From the NCBI RefSeq assembly GCF_032598785.1, contig NZ_CP102984.1: a stretch of 64,000 nucleotides of DNA; one strand, written 5' to 3'. Position numbers and translations under genes: made by a program. Every line of letters begins with the position of its first letter. Within the stretch, counting starts at the first letter, position 1. The DNA is from Terrisporobacter petrolearius (GTDB lineage: Bacteria; Bacillota; Clostridia; Peptostreptococcales; Peptostreptococcaceae). The notes under the pieces are model-generated. The model saw only the letters and a list, made by a program, of their open reading frames with translations, was not told where the DNA came from and searched no databases. Shown here piece after piece: positions 52,679 to 61,062 of the stretch.

Positions 52679-52712
52679 AAGGCATATGAAGCCTGTAATC
52701 TTCATATGCCTT
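52679..52712. terminator. Bidirectional terminator
   Basis: AAGGCATATGAAG / CTTCATATGCCTT, 13-bp perfect stem between the regulator and glycerol kinase genes. Confidence 0.75.
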
Positions 52713-52716
52713 CTTA

Positions 52717-54222
52717 TTATTCTTCGTCTTCTCTAGCCCAATCAAGTGCTCTAGATACAGATTTTTTCCACCCCTTGTAAAGTTCTTTTCTTTTCTCCTC
52801 TTCCATAGAAGGTGTAAAGTGCTTATCTGACTTGCAATTATTTTTTATACTACTAAGGTTATCATAAAAACCTACTGCTAATCCTGCTAAGTATGCTGCA
52901 CCAAGTGCAGTTGTCTCTACAATTTTAGGCCTATCTATATTTACATTTAAAATATCCGATTGAAACTTCATTAAGAAATTATTTTTACTAGCACCACCAT
53001 CAACTCTTAAATCTTTTAATAATATATTAGAGTCTTCTTCCATGGCAGCAAGCACATCCTTAGTTTGATAAGCTATAGATTCCAAAGTTGCTCTAATTAT
53101 ATGCTCCTTTTTAGCTCCTCTACTAAGACCAAGTATAGTTCCCCTCGCATACATATCCCAATATGGTGCGCCAAGACCAGTAAAAGCTGGTACCACATAT
53201 ACACCGTTTGTATCCTCTACTTTATTCGCATAATCTTCGCTATCAGAAGCATTTTTTAACATGCGAAGTTCGTCTCTAAGCCATTGAATAGATGCACCTC
53301 CCATAAATATACTTCCTTCTAATGCGTAACTTACACTCTCTCCTATTCCCCAGGCAATTGTAGTTAATAATCCATTTTTTGATTTGACTAATTTATTTCC
53401 TGTATTCATTAATAAGAAACATCCTGTGCCATAAGTATTTTTAGCACTACCTTCTTCAAAACAGGTCTGCCCAAATAATGCTGCTTGTTGATCTCCTGCA
53501 CAACCTGCAATAGGCACTTCTTCACCAAATATATGCATATCTGTATTGCCATATATGCAACTAGATGGTTTAACTTTAGGAAGCATGCTTAATGGAATAT
53601 TAAGCTCTTTTAGTATGTCTTCATCCCACTTTAATTCATTTATGTTGAACATCATCGTTCTAGAAGCATTGGAATAATCTGTAACATGAACTTTTTTATT
53701 TGTTAATTTCCATATTAACCAAGTATCCACCGTTCCAAATAAAAGTTCTCCTCTTTCTGCTTTTTCTCTAGCACCTTTCACATTGTCTAATATCCATTTT
53801 ACTTTTGTTGCAGAAAAGTACGCATCGATTATAAGCCCCGTTTTATCTCTTATCACCTGTTCTAAATTCTTTTCCTTTAATTCATCACAAATCTTTGATG
53901 TTCTTCTACATTGCCATACAATGGCGTTATAAATAGGTTTTCCTGTATTTTTATCCCATACTATTGTAGTTTCTCTTTGATTTGTTATTCCTATAGCAGC
54001 TATTTCTTTTGGATCTATTGATGCCGTTTCCACAACTTCTCTCATAACACCACTTTGACAACCCCAAATTTCCATAGGATCATGTTCTACCCATCCTGAC
54101 TGCGGGAATATTTGACTAAACTCTTTTTGTGACACAGATACTATTTCGCCTTGTTTATTGAAAATTACCGCTCTAGAGCTTGTCGTTCCTTGATCTAGGG
54201 CAATTACGTATTTTTTTTCCAT
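52717..54222 (-). CDS. glpK: Glycerol kinase
   Basis: The 501-residue FGGY kinase phosphorylates glycerol to glycerol 3-phosphate with ATP. Signatures: ALDQGTTSSRAVIFNKQGEI, GITNQRETTIVWDKNTGKPI, YSNASRTMMFNI, AGCAGDQQAALFGQTCF and the ATP-binding DLRVDGGASKNNFLMKFQ. The length is normal. ATG 54222 is used after GGAGGAAG. No glpF or glpD lies nearby; the enzyme may also use glycerol released from lipid breakdown. Confidence 0.96.
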   Translation of the reverse strand: MEKKYVIALDQGTTSSRAVIFNKQGEIVSVSQKEFSQIFPQSGWVEHDPMEIWGCQSGVMREVVETASIDPKEIAAIGITNQRETTIVWDKNTGKPIYNAIVWQCRRTSKICDELKEKNLEQVIRDKTGLIIDAYFSATKVKWILDNVKGAREKAERGELLFGTVDTWLIWKLTNKKVHVTDYSNASRTMMFNINELKWDEDILKELNIPLSMLPKVKPSSCIYGNTDMHIFGEEVPIAGCAGDQQAALFGQTCFEEGSAKNTYGTGCFLLMNTGNKLVKSKNGLLTTIAWGIGESVSYALEGSIFMGGASIQWLRDELRMLKNASDSEDYANKVEDTNGVYVVPAFTGLGAPYWDMYARGTILGLSRGAKKEHIIRATLESIAYQTKDVLAAMEEDSNILLKDLRVDGGASKNNFLMKFQSDILNVNIDRPKIVETTALGAAYLAGLAVGFYDNLSSIKNNCKSDKHFTPSMEEEKRKELYKGWKKSVSRALDWAREDEE

Positions 54223-54390
54223 CAATCTTCCTCCAATTTTAAAAATGAAACCTTATATTAAAATCATATTATTTTTGTATATATTTTAATTATATATTTT
54301 CATAATTAGTTTGTAAAAGAATTTTCTATTTTGACACTTATTAATATTTACTTTAATTTATTTAAATATTACGCCACTATTTTCACACTA

Positions 54391-54416
54391 AAAAAAGACC
54401 CCCGCAGGGGTCTTAA
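54391..54416 (-). terminator. Terminator of the cold shock gene
   Basis: An AAGACCCC / GGGGTCTT stem with flanking A-run (T-run on the minus strand), 20 bp past the csp stop. It is GC-rich compared with the surroundings. Confidence 0.85.
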
Positions 54417-54435
54417 AAGCATTCTGACAAATATA

Positions 54436-54636
54436 TTATAATATAGTTATGTTAGCTGCTTGAAGACCTTTAGCACCTTCAACTATATCAAAGCTTACTT
54501 TTTGACCTTCTTCTAATGATTTGAATCCATCACCTTGTATAGCTGTGAAATGAGCGAATACATCATCTCCACCTTCTACAGATATAAATCCGAATCCTTT
54601 TTCGTTGTTAAACCATTTTACTGTTCCGTTATTCAT
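54436..54636 (-). CDS. Cold shock protein, CspA family
   Basis: The 66-residue single OB-fold contains both RNA-binding motifs, KGFGFISV and VFAHFTAI, and starts NNGTVKWFNNEKGF. It is an RNA chaperone. AGGAGAT lies before the ATG and the 5' leader is AT-rich. It is a single gene with its own terminator. Confidence 0.95.
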   Translation of the reverse strand: MNNGTVKWFNNEKGFGFISVEGGDDVFAHFTAIQGDGFKSLEEGQKVSFDIVEGAKGLQAANITIL

Positions 54637-54779
54637 TTTGGAATCTCCTATAAACCTACATCAAGCTTTTCTTGACTTACTGTGTATTTCTACAATATTT
54701 ATTATAACATTATTTTTTAAAAATAGCTACCTTTTTATTTTTGTAATTTTAATTTTTCCTATACAATTTATATAACTAT

Positions 54780-55037
54780 TTATAGCATTTTCATCATACT
54801 ATATATCATTATTATATTGAATATTAGCAATGATGGAACTCCATATACAAATTTATTGTGTTTAGTCTTGTGATGAAACTTATACATTCCTATTAACACC
54901 CCTAGACTTCCTCCTAAAACGCATATAAAAAGCAAGTTCTTTTCTGGTATTCTGTAAGCTTTTTTTACAGCTTTTTTCTTGTCTATATTCATTATAAGAA
55001 ATCCAATTACATTTATTATTATTAAGTAATATATCAA
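54780..55037 (-). CDS. DUF1294-family membrane protein
   Basis: The 85-residue protein has three helices and the family pattern IYYLIIINVIGFLIMNIDKK, GGSLGVLIGMYKFHHKTKHN, KFVYGVPSLLIFNI. I take TTG 55037 as start, because TTAGGAG lies 7 nt upstream and the protein then opens like its relatives; a TTG 27 nt further upstream overlaps the previous gene. It is the third gene of an operon with the methyltransferase and lipoprotein genes. Function unknown. Confidence 0.8.
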   Translation of the reverse strand: MIYYLIIINVIGFLIMNIDKKKAVKKAYRIPEKNLLFICVLGGSLGVLIGMYKFHHKTKHNKFVYGVPSLLIFNIIMIYSMMKML

Positions 55038-55047
55038 TTTACTTCTC

Positions 55048-55587
55048 CTAACTAACTTCCTCAATTTTTATACCTTTTATTATACTGTCTATTATGTTAG
55101 CGTTATTGTTGTAATTTTCCATATTCGTTTCTAAATGAATGCGAAAATCCCACTGCTCTGTTGATATTAATACATCTTCATTGAAAACTTCTTTTCCATC
55201 TGTTTTAGTTTTATATGTAGCTTTAAAAGCTGGATAAGATAGCTTATTGGTAATTTCATCATCTATGCTTTTATCCTTATGTTTTAAGTCATATATATCT
55301 TTATCTTCTATGTATACTGGAAATTCTGAATAGTCTTTATTCTTCATTCTTTCCAAAGTAAATTTAATATTTTCATATTTATAGCTTTGTTTATAATATC
55401 CGTCATCTTTATTTTCTTCGTCTATAAATTCACTTTCTGTAAAATACTTACTGCCACTTAACATTATTAAATTTACAGATGGTGTATTTTTACCTTCGTC
55501 CACAACTTCTTTTTTACTTTCTTTGTTATTACATCCTACGCTAAATAATAAACATAGTGACATAATTAAAATACTTAATCTTTTCAA
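55048..55587 (-). CDS. Lipoprotein of unknown function
   Basis: The 179-residue protein begins KRLSILIMSLCLLFSVGC, a type II signal peptide whose Cys would be lipidated. An acidic, Lys-rich soluble domain follows (SEFIDEENKDDGYYKQSYKY, ISTEQWDFRIHLETNMENYN). The start is TTG 55587 after AAAGGAGGAATT; the longer open frame upstream overlaps the methyltransferase gene. Family not recognised. Second gene of a three-gene operon. Confidence 0.75.
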   Translation of the reverse strand: MKRLSILIMSLCLLFSVGCNNKESKKEVVDEGKNTPSVNLIMLSGSKYFTESEFIDEENKDDGYYKQSYKYENIKFTLERMKNKDYSEFPVYIEDKDIYDLKHKDKSIDDEITNKLSYPAFKATYKTKTDGKEVFNEDVLISTEQWDFRIHLETNMENYNNNANIIDSIIKGIKIEEVS

Positions 55588-55601
55588 TTTAATTCCTCCT
55601 T

Positions 55602-56411
55602 TTAATCTGTTCTCCATATAAGAGTAACTATAGTAGAGTTTATCTCTTCTTCTACACATCCATTATGACTTATATCTTTTAAAAATTGTTTTATTTCACT
55701 TTCCTCATCATCATTAATTTTTCTAATTGTTTTTATTTTTTTTATGTATGTATTATAGGCTTTTTCTAATGGTTCCTTATAAATCCAATTTTTATATTCA
55801 TAATTTATTTTAGGCATATATCCTTGTAGAAATAACATATTTATAGCATATAAAAAGTTTAAATTTTGTTCATTATCTGAAACATTTACAATTTTGCTTA
55901 GTTTATCATAAACAGAATCATTTCTTTTTATATTAACCCTCAGTGCACAATATTTCTTACTAGCTTCATTCATTTTTTCAAGGGTAAGTGCACTTTGTAT
56001 GGCAGGTGTCATGGATGCAAAAACTAAATCAAATTTTTTATATAAATTTGATTTTTTTATATTTAGTTCATGCCAATCATCACAAATAAAAGAAGCATTA
56101 TTAATATTAAACTTCCTTTTATTCTCATTAGCATAATATATCATTTTAGGTGATAAGTCTACTCCATATATATGGCTGCACTCCTTAGATAGTGAAAGAG
56201 TATATTTTCCTCCTCCACATCCTACATCTAGTACTTTAAAGTTATTTTTTATTAAATTTTCATCTTTCAAAAATTTTATAAATTTATCATTTTCCCTAGT
56301 CAAAATCTCATAATTTCCAAAATGATCTGCCTTTTCATCCCATAAATTTATGTTAGATTCTTTATCCTGATTCTTCAGTATCCACTTCAATCTTATTTCG
56401 TTTATGTCCAT
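55602..56411 (-). CDS. Class I SAM-dependent methyltransferase
   Basis: The 269-residue enzyme has SAM motif I FKVLDVGCGGGKYTLSL, the acidic loop IYGVDLSPKMIYYANENKRK and motif DLVFASMTPAIQS. An N-terminal NINLWDEKADHFGNY segment recalls clostridial Methyltransf_11/25 proteins of unknown substrate. It is first in the operon with a lipoprotein and DUF1294 gene (15 bp, then 10 bp spacing). GGGGGGAT precedes the ATG. Confidence 0.85.
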   Translation of the reverse strand: MDINEIRLKWILKNQDKESNINLWDEKADHFGNYEILTRENDKFIKFLKDENLIKNNFKVLDVGCGGGKYTLSLSKECSHIYGVDLSPKMIYYANENKRKFNINNASFICDDWHELNIKKSNLYKKFDLVFASMTPAIQSALTLEKMNEASKKYCALRVNIKRNDSVYDKLSKIVNVSDNEQNLNFLYAINMLFLQGYMPKINYEYKNWIYKEPLEKAYNTYIKKIKTIRKINDDEESEIKQFLKDISHNGCVEEEINSTIVTLIWRTD

Positions 56412-56510
56412 TTATTATCCCCCCTAAAATTTCACCTATTTATATTGTAACAATTTATATTTAAAAATCATAAAATACTTTATATAAATTTAAATATAAG
56501 GGGGTTGAAT

Positions 56511-57029
56511 ATGGATTTTCCAATAATAAATAATGAGATGATTAAAGTTTTCTCCTCTTATCTACCTAATTATCCTACGGCTATTGCAAAAATTCAAGGT
56601 GATGCAAATAATCCATCCTTAAAAGGTGAGGTGCTTTTTTATCAATTAGCCCTAGGCGTCTATATTAAAGCATATATTATAGGAATACCTAACACTGATT
56701 CTAAGGGTGAACCTACAAAATTTCACGGTTTCCATATACACGAAGTAGGAGATTGTAGCATCGGAACATCTCAAAATCCTTTTCCATCTACAGGGGGACA
56801 TTTTAATCCTGGTGATAGTGAGCATCCTTTTCATGCCGGTGATTTGCCTCCAATTTTATCCGCTAATGGACTTGGTATTTTGTCTGTTTTTACAAATAAC
56901 TTTCGTGTAATAGATATATTAGAAAGATCTATTGTTCTTCATGAAAACCGTGATGATTTTACATCCCAGCCATCTGGTATGTCTGGAAATAAAATTGCTT
57001 GCGGTAAAATATTACCTTATCATTATTAA
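56511..57029 (+). CDS. Cu/Zn-type superoxide dismutase family, no signal peptide
   Basis: The 172-residue protein keeps the SodC metal site: FHGFHIHEVGDCS (two Cu-type His, one Cys), GGHFNPGDSEHPFHAGDLPP (bridging His, Zn-type His and Asp) and SIVLHENRDDF (fourth Cu His). The second disulfide Cys is in NKIACGKI. The usual active-site Arg region is replaced by PSGMSGNKIACG. No signal peptide is present, unlike most bacterial SodC, so the protein is cytoplasmic, spore-bound or exported otherwise. ATG 56511 follows GGGGTTG. Confidence 0.85.
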   Translation: MDFPIINNEMIKVFSSYLPNYPTAIAKIQGDANNPSLKGEVLFYQLALGVYIKAYIIGIPNTDSKGEPTKFHGFHIHEVGDCSIGTSQNPFPSTGGHFNPGDSEHPFHAGDLPPILSANGLGILSVFTNNFRVIDILERSIVLHENRDDFTSQPSGMSGNKIACGKILPYHY

Positions 57030-57172
57030 ATGATTTTCAGAGTATTATTAAATAATTTTAATAGTACTCTTTTATTTTCACAAACTTGACAATAATCAGT
57101 AATCTAACTATTATTTACTTAGTAGATTTTATTATTTAACTAATTTTTTTAAGTAATACATAAGGAGGACTT

Positions 57173-57814
57173 ATGATTGAAAAGTATGATTTTAAAAAAG
57201 AGTATAAAAACTTGTATTCATCAAGACAAAAACCAATATTAATAGATGTTCCACCTTTAAATTATATTATGATAGATGGTATAGGAAAACCAACGGGAGA
57301 AAACTACCAAAACGCTATGCAAATTTTATACTCTCTTACTTATACTATTAAAATGAGTAAAAAAGGAGCTAAACATATTAAGGGCTATTATGAATATGTT
57401 ATTCCTCCTTTAGAGGGTTTGTGGTATTTAGACAATGGTAAACTTGACTTTAATGTAAGTAAAGACAAATGGCTATGGACTTCTATGATTGCCCAACCCA
57501 ACTTTGTAAATGAAGATATTTTTAATTGGGCTTTAGATGAATGTAAGAATAAAAAACCCAATTTGGATTTTTCAAAGGCTAGATTTGAAACTTTTGCTGA
57601 AGGTCTATGTGTACAGTCTATGCATATTGGCTCATATGATGATGAGCTTAGAACTATTACTAAAATCGAAAAATATATGGAAGAAAATAAATTAACAAAC
57701 GTTACAAGTAATATTAGGAAGCACCACGAAATTTATTTATCTGATCCTAGAAGAACTTCACCTGAAAAATTAAGAACTATTCTTAGATTTCCTGTAGAGA
57801 AAACTTCATTTTAA
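57173..57814 (+). CDS. GyrI-like small-molecule-binding protein
   Basis: The 213-residue stand-alone GyrI-like protein has the domain duplicated in tandem: KKEYKNLYSSRQKPILIDVP, NYIMIDGIGKPTGENYQNAM, then LEGLWYLDNG, ARFETFAEGLCVQSMHIGSY and the end HHEIYLSDPRRTSPEKLRTI. This long form matches the clostridial type that binds or hydrolyses amphipathic compounds. It is the third GyrI-like domain of the window. AAGGAGG precedes the ATG. Confidence 0.85.
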   Translation: MIEKYDFKKEYKNLYSSRQKPILIDVPPLNYIMIDGIGKPTGENYQNAMQILYSLTYTIKMSKKGAKHIKGYYEYVIPPLEGLWYLDNGKLDFNVSKDKWLWTSMIAQPNFVNEDIFNWALDECKNKKPNLDFSKARFETFAEGLCVQSMHIGSYDDELRTITKIEKYMEENKLTNVTSNIRKHHEIYLSDPRRTSPEKLRTILRFPVEKTSF

Positions 57815-57815
57815 A

Positions 57816-57865
57816 AAAAGGGCTGTGTTATAACAATATTTAATTGTTTATTACACAACCCTTTT
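57816..57865. terminator. Bidirectional terminator
   Basis: AAAGGGCTGTGTTATAACAAT pairs with the complementary arm ending ACACAACCCTTTT, between convergent genes. Confidence 0.7.
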
Positions 57866-57874
57866 AATTATTTA

Positions 57875-58726
57875 TTATTTACCTATAAACATTTGTGTCC
57901 AATATAAAGTTCCATTTGAACTTTTTGCTACTCCCACACCTATATCTGTAAAGTTTGGATTTAATATGTTTTCTCTATGGCCTTGAGAATTCATCCAAGC
58001 ATTTACAACCTCTGCTGGAGTTTTTTGTCCCATAGCTATATTCTCTCCTGCTGCTTTATAGCTTATATTAAATTGCTTCATCATGTCAAATGGTGAACCA
58101 TAAGTTGGAGAAGTATGGCTAAAGTAATTTTTATTTATCATATCTTGTGATTTTAATGTTGCCACATTAGATAATTGACTATTGAAAGCTAATTCGCTTA
58201 AACCTCTTTTACTTCTTTCTACATTAACAAGTCTAGTTACTTCTTTTTGGAAGCTTGAAAAAGATCCTGTTGTACTTTCGTTATTATTTGATGTATTATT
58301 GTCAGTATTTGGCTTTTCAACTACATTGTCATTTTTATCATTTGTGTTGTTATTATTGTTTCCTGTGTTTGCATTGTTATTGCCTTGGTTACTACTATTT
58401 CCTGCATTAGTATTGTTATTATTTTGGTTACTATTATTTCCTGCATTAGTATTGTTGTTATTTTGGTTACTGTTATTTCCTGTATTAGCGTTGTTATTAC
58501 CTTGGTTATTATTATTTTCTGTTGAAGTATCTTCCTTCTGTGATGGTTTATTATTTACCACTAGTGGTATTTTATATTTTTTACCGTTTATGTTAAGGTA
58601 TACTGCTCCTTTTGTTTTATAAGTATCAATTGTTTTTTTACATAGAGCACTTGATGATACTATGCTAGAACCTGCTATTACAGTAACTAATCCAGCTGTC
58701 AATAATGTTTTAAATTTTTTATTCAT
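57875..58726 (-). CDS. Secreted CAP-domain protein with Asn-rich linker
   Basis: Order of parts in 283 residues: signal peptide (KTLLTAGLVTVIAGSSIVSS), a short segment (VYLNINGKKYKIPLVVNN), an Asn/Gly/Thr/Ser linker of about 80 residues made of 13-residue repeats, and a CAP/SCP domain (FQKEVTRLVNVERSKRGLSE, SHTSPTYGSPFDMM, AAGENIAMGQKTPAEVVNAW, GHRENILNPNFTDIGVG). Bacterial CAP proteins of the YkwD type are secreted and linked to the cell wall or spores. ATG 58726 is used after GGTGGA. A TGTAAC-N5-TGTAAC element lies upstream. Confidence 0.88.
   Translation of the reverse strand: MNKKFKTLLTAGLVTVIAGSSIVSSSALCKKTIDTYKTKGAVYLNINGKKYKIPLVVNNKPSQKEDTSTENNNNQGNNNANTGNNSNQNNNNTNAGNNSNQNNNNTNAGNSSNQGNNNANTGNNNNNTNDKNDNVVEKPNTDNNTSNNNESTTGSFSSFQKEVTRLVNVERSKRGLSELAFNSQLSNVATLKSQDMINKNYFSHTSPTYGSPFDMMKQFNISYKAAGENIAMGQKTPAEVVNAWMNSQGHRENILNPNFTDIGVGVAKSSNGTLYWTQMFIGK
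58391..58507. repeat. Three 39-bp tandem repeats in the CAP-protein linker
   Basis: Units at 58391-58429, 58430-58468 and 58469-58507 each encode 13 Asn-rich residues (NQNNNNTNAGNNS type), with partial units on both sides. Being a multiple of three, copy changes would alter linker length without breaking the frame. Confidence 0.85.
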
Positions 58727-58753
58727 ACTATCCACCGTCCTATTTTCTAAATT

Positions 58754-58770
58754 TGTAACTTTTTTGTAAC
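58754..58770 (+). promoter_or_regulatory. WalR-like box TGTAAC-N5-TGTAAC
   Basis: TGTAAC at 58754-58759 and 58765-58770 are spaced by TTTTT, an exact match to the TGTWAH-N5-TGTWAH consensus of WalR/YycF. It lies 28-45 bp upstream of the CAP gene. Further TGTAAC copies occur at 58924 and 58945. A GTAACC/GGTTAC inverted repeat overlaps, so another regulator or an RNA hairpin is possible. Confidence 0.4.
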
Positions 58771-58902
58771 CTTGTGTGTACAGGTTACCCCTGTGATTAG
58801 TATTCTAGCATCATTTCATTAGATTTTTAACTGTTATTTAATGTAAATTTATTATTTTTCCCTTGAATTTGTTGAAATATACATGTTTTTCACAAAAAAA
58901 AT

Positions 58903-58926
58903 ACAACATAATTTTCATTATGTTGT
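58903..58926 (-). terminator. Terminator of the 58958 gene
   Basis: ACAACATAAT / ATTATGTTGT with loop TTTTC and a T-run on the minus strand. Confidence 0.65.
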
Positions 58927-58957
58927 AACTTTTACGTTTTATTTTGTAACCTTTTTG

Positions 58958-59215
58958 TTAATTATCAAAATCTACATGATATGTCTTTCCATCTGCTTTT
59001 ATATCTAAATAAGATAAATTAAATTGTTCTTCCATTACATCTATTTTGTACTCATATATTACATCATCTTCTTTTTTACTCATAAATATGTAACTACCTT
59101 CTTCTTTATCTTCTATTTCATCACATATTTCATCATAAATTTCTTCCCCACTTATTGTTCCTTTATATCCTGATGCATATATTTTATCTTCTATCATTTT
59201 ATATAATTCTTCCAT
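58958..59215 (-). CDS. Small acidic hypothetical protein, 85 aa
   Basis: The sequence is rich in Glu and Asp (EEIYDEICDEIEDKEEGSY), with alternating strands towards the end (VIYEYKIDVMEEQFNLSYLD, KTYHVDFDN). There is no membrane segment. AAGGAG precedes the ATG. Family not recognised; it looks like a compact alpha/beta domain. Confidence 0.65.
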   Translation of the reverse strand: MEELYKMIEDKIYASGYKGTISGEEIYDEICDEIEDKEEGSYIFMSKKEDDVIYEYKIDVMEEQFNLSYLDIKADGKTYHVDFDN

Positions 59216-60126
59216 TTGATGACACTCCTTAATATTAATTTTTAATCATAATTATATATTATACACAAATATAAAATAATTAAAATATTTTCTTTAATTC
59301 CCATTTTACAAATAAATAATCATAATTAGTTATTTATAAAATATAACTAAAATCTAAATTATCATTAGTATTCAATATTTAATTCATGGGCTATTATTTT
59401 TACTCTATCCTTAGCAACTTCCCCAATGATAGTACAGCATTTATTCAATTTTTCTTCACTTTCTGGACCTTACTCTTTAGTGACTTCCTTCACTTCTACT
59501 AAACAATAAACCTATAGATATATTTGCTACATGTAAGGTTCCACAAACACATTTACACCCCTCCAAACCTCCACAAAGCCCTGAAGTAACTATAATAATA
59601 CTATCAGTCCACATTCATATCAAAATCACTTACAATTGCTTTTAATACAAATTCTTAAGATGTAGGTTTTTATTTTTAAAGTAGTTTTGTCACTCTTTCC
59701 AAATTGAATTTAAATCAATTTTTTTCATAATAAATTTACATTAAATTCCAATTACTTTTTTATAATTAATGTAAAGATAATCTTAGTGATATATATTTTA
59801 ATATCTCTAATGATGATGAAAAATTTTTCGTCATCATCTCCCCTTTTTTACCTACATAAAATAGTTATATATAGTTAATACTACCATAGTTACATCAATT
59901 AGTTTTCAAATCATTTTTAATTCAATATAATTATTATTATTTTTAAAAATCTTTTCACATCTCATTTATTTTCTTTTTATACTTTTTATGTTAAAATAGT
60001 TATTATATTTTGATAATCTTGAATATAAATTTTAATAGATATTTTGTTAATAATATAAATATAATATTTGTTTCAAGTATCAAAGATAAATAGATTAAAT
60101 TCTATTAAGGAAACAGGAGGATTGAA
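59216..60126. other. Long intergenic region with one dead gene
   Basis: Of 911 bp, 59365-59665 holds a decayed gene and about 59810-59838 a GATGATGA...TCATCATC hairpin. The rest (59220-59360, 59670-59800, 59840-60110) is AT-rich, and I see no gene, RNA family or repeat in it. Confidence 0.5.
59365..59665 (-). pseudogene. C_GCAxxG_C_C-family protein remnant
   Basis: In mixed minus-strand frames I read VCGTLHVANISIGLLFSRSE, close to the CGAxxGAxxxxGL core of the C_GCAxxG_C_C (redox-active Cys) family, and a tail ESEEKLNKCCTIIGEVAKDR ending VKIIAHELNIEY plus stop. Several stops and shifts separate the pieces. The family assignment is tentative. Confidence 0.4.
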
Positions 60127-60582
60127 ATGAGCATAAGACAAAAATTTGCCGAATCATTTGCAAGATCTAAGACGATGACCGGCCCAGAAAAAAGAGCCAA
60201 CGAAATAATGGGGAAAATCCTTTTAAAAAAAGCTATACTTCCAATAGTTGCTATGGTTGTAGTTATTATAGCATTTGCTGCACTAAGAATTAATGGTTGG
60301 TATGCTTTTGCAATAAACATATCAATAGCAGTGGGTACTTTCTTCTATATGAGAAATGCTAGCAAAAAGTATCAAGCTTTTAAACCTTATGTTGGTAACT
60401 TAATAAAAGTTGAGAAAAAAGGTAAAAAGGAATATGTTGCAATCATAAAACAAGGTAAAATGCCTGTTAAATTACAAATCGCCTATGGTGGAGAAGATTT
60501 GGAGAACATTAAGAAAAATCAACTTGTACAAATAAGCTACAATCCAGATTATAAAATAGCTATATTAGTTACAAAGCAATAA
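60127..60582 (+). CDS. Membrane protein with C-terminal soluble domain
   Basis: The 151-residue protein has a basic N-terminus (RQKFAESFARSKTMTGPEKR), two membrane helices (residues about 38-56 and 60-75) and a soluble beta-rich domain (NLIKVEKKGKKEYVAIIKQG, PVKLQIAYGG, LVQISYNPDYKIAILV). ACAGGAGG precedes the ATG and a strong terminator follows. Family not recognised. Confidence 0.7.
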   Translation: MSIRQKFAESFARSKTMTGPEKRANEIMGKILLKKAILPIVAMVVVIIAFAALRINGWYAFAINISIAVGTFFYMRNASKKYQAFKPYVGNLIKVEKKGKKEYVAIIKQGKMPVKLQIAYGGEDLENIKKNQLVQISYNPDYKIAILVTKQ

Positions 60583-60613
60583 TATTAATTAATAATTAAT
60601 AATTAATACATAT

Positions 60614-60647
60614 AAAAAACTTCTACTATCTTTAGTAGAAGTTTTTT
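60614..60647. terminator. Bidirectional terminator
   Basis: AAAAAACTTCTACTA / TAGTAGAAGTTTTTT, 15-bp perfect stem, loop TCTT, between convergent genes. Confidence 0.85.
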
Positions 60648-60656
60648 ATTATTTGT

Positions 60657-60917
60657 TTAATCTTTATTAAGAACATAATCTCTGTAGATTTTAAGCGCTT
60701 TTGCAAGCTGATCTGGACAAGATGTATTTTTATTTCTACAAGGTATATATTCAAGTTGATCAATTATCTCATCAATATGTCTTCCCTCAACAAAATGTTT
60801 TAAAGCTATTAATGAACCATCACATCCTCCATCAAATACTACATCTAATAAAATATCATCTTTTATGTTTAATAAAATAGATTTTGAACAGACACCACGA
60901 GTATAATATCTATACAT
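60657..60917 (-). CDS. TIGR03905-family TSCPD-domain protein
   Basis: The 86-residue protein has the family pattern YYTRGVCSKSILLNIKDDIL, VVFDGGCDGSLIALKHFVEG and the name-giving NTSCPDQLAKAL. TSCPD domains also occur in ribonucleotide reductases and may bind metal through their Cys residues; no activity is known for the stand-alone form. ATG 60917 follows GGGGGTGA, which the upstream in-frame ATG overlaps. Confidence 0.88.
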   Translation of the reverse strand: MYRYYTRGVCSKSILLNIKDDILLDVVFDGGCDGSLIALKHFVEGRHIDEIIDQLEYIPCRNKNTSCPDQLAKALKIYRDYVLNKD

Positions 60918-61062
60918 TTTCTTCACCCCCATAATAATTTATGATTAAAAAAATGCTATAATGATATTATAATTATTTATCTTAATATAATTTAATGTTT
61001 AAGAAGCAAAATTGAGGTAAATAGTAATAGTAAAATATTACTCATGTGAAAGGAGTATAAAT

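Noticed and set aside
58182..58622. Leu/Phe-rich plus-strand frame opposite the CAP gene, and CRISPR-like 39-bp repeats
   Set aside because: It is the complement of the Asn-rich linker of a secreted protein. The repeats are contiguous and frame-neutral.
58740..58800. Riboswitch upstream of the CAP gene
   Set aside because: The GTAACC/GGTTAC hairpin is short and no conserved riboswitch core could be matched.
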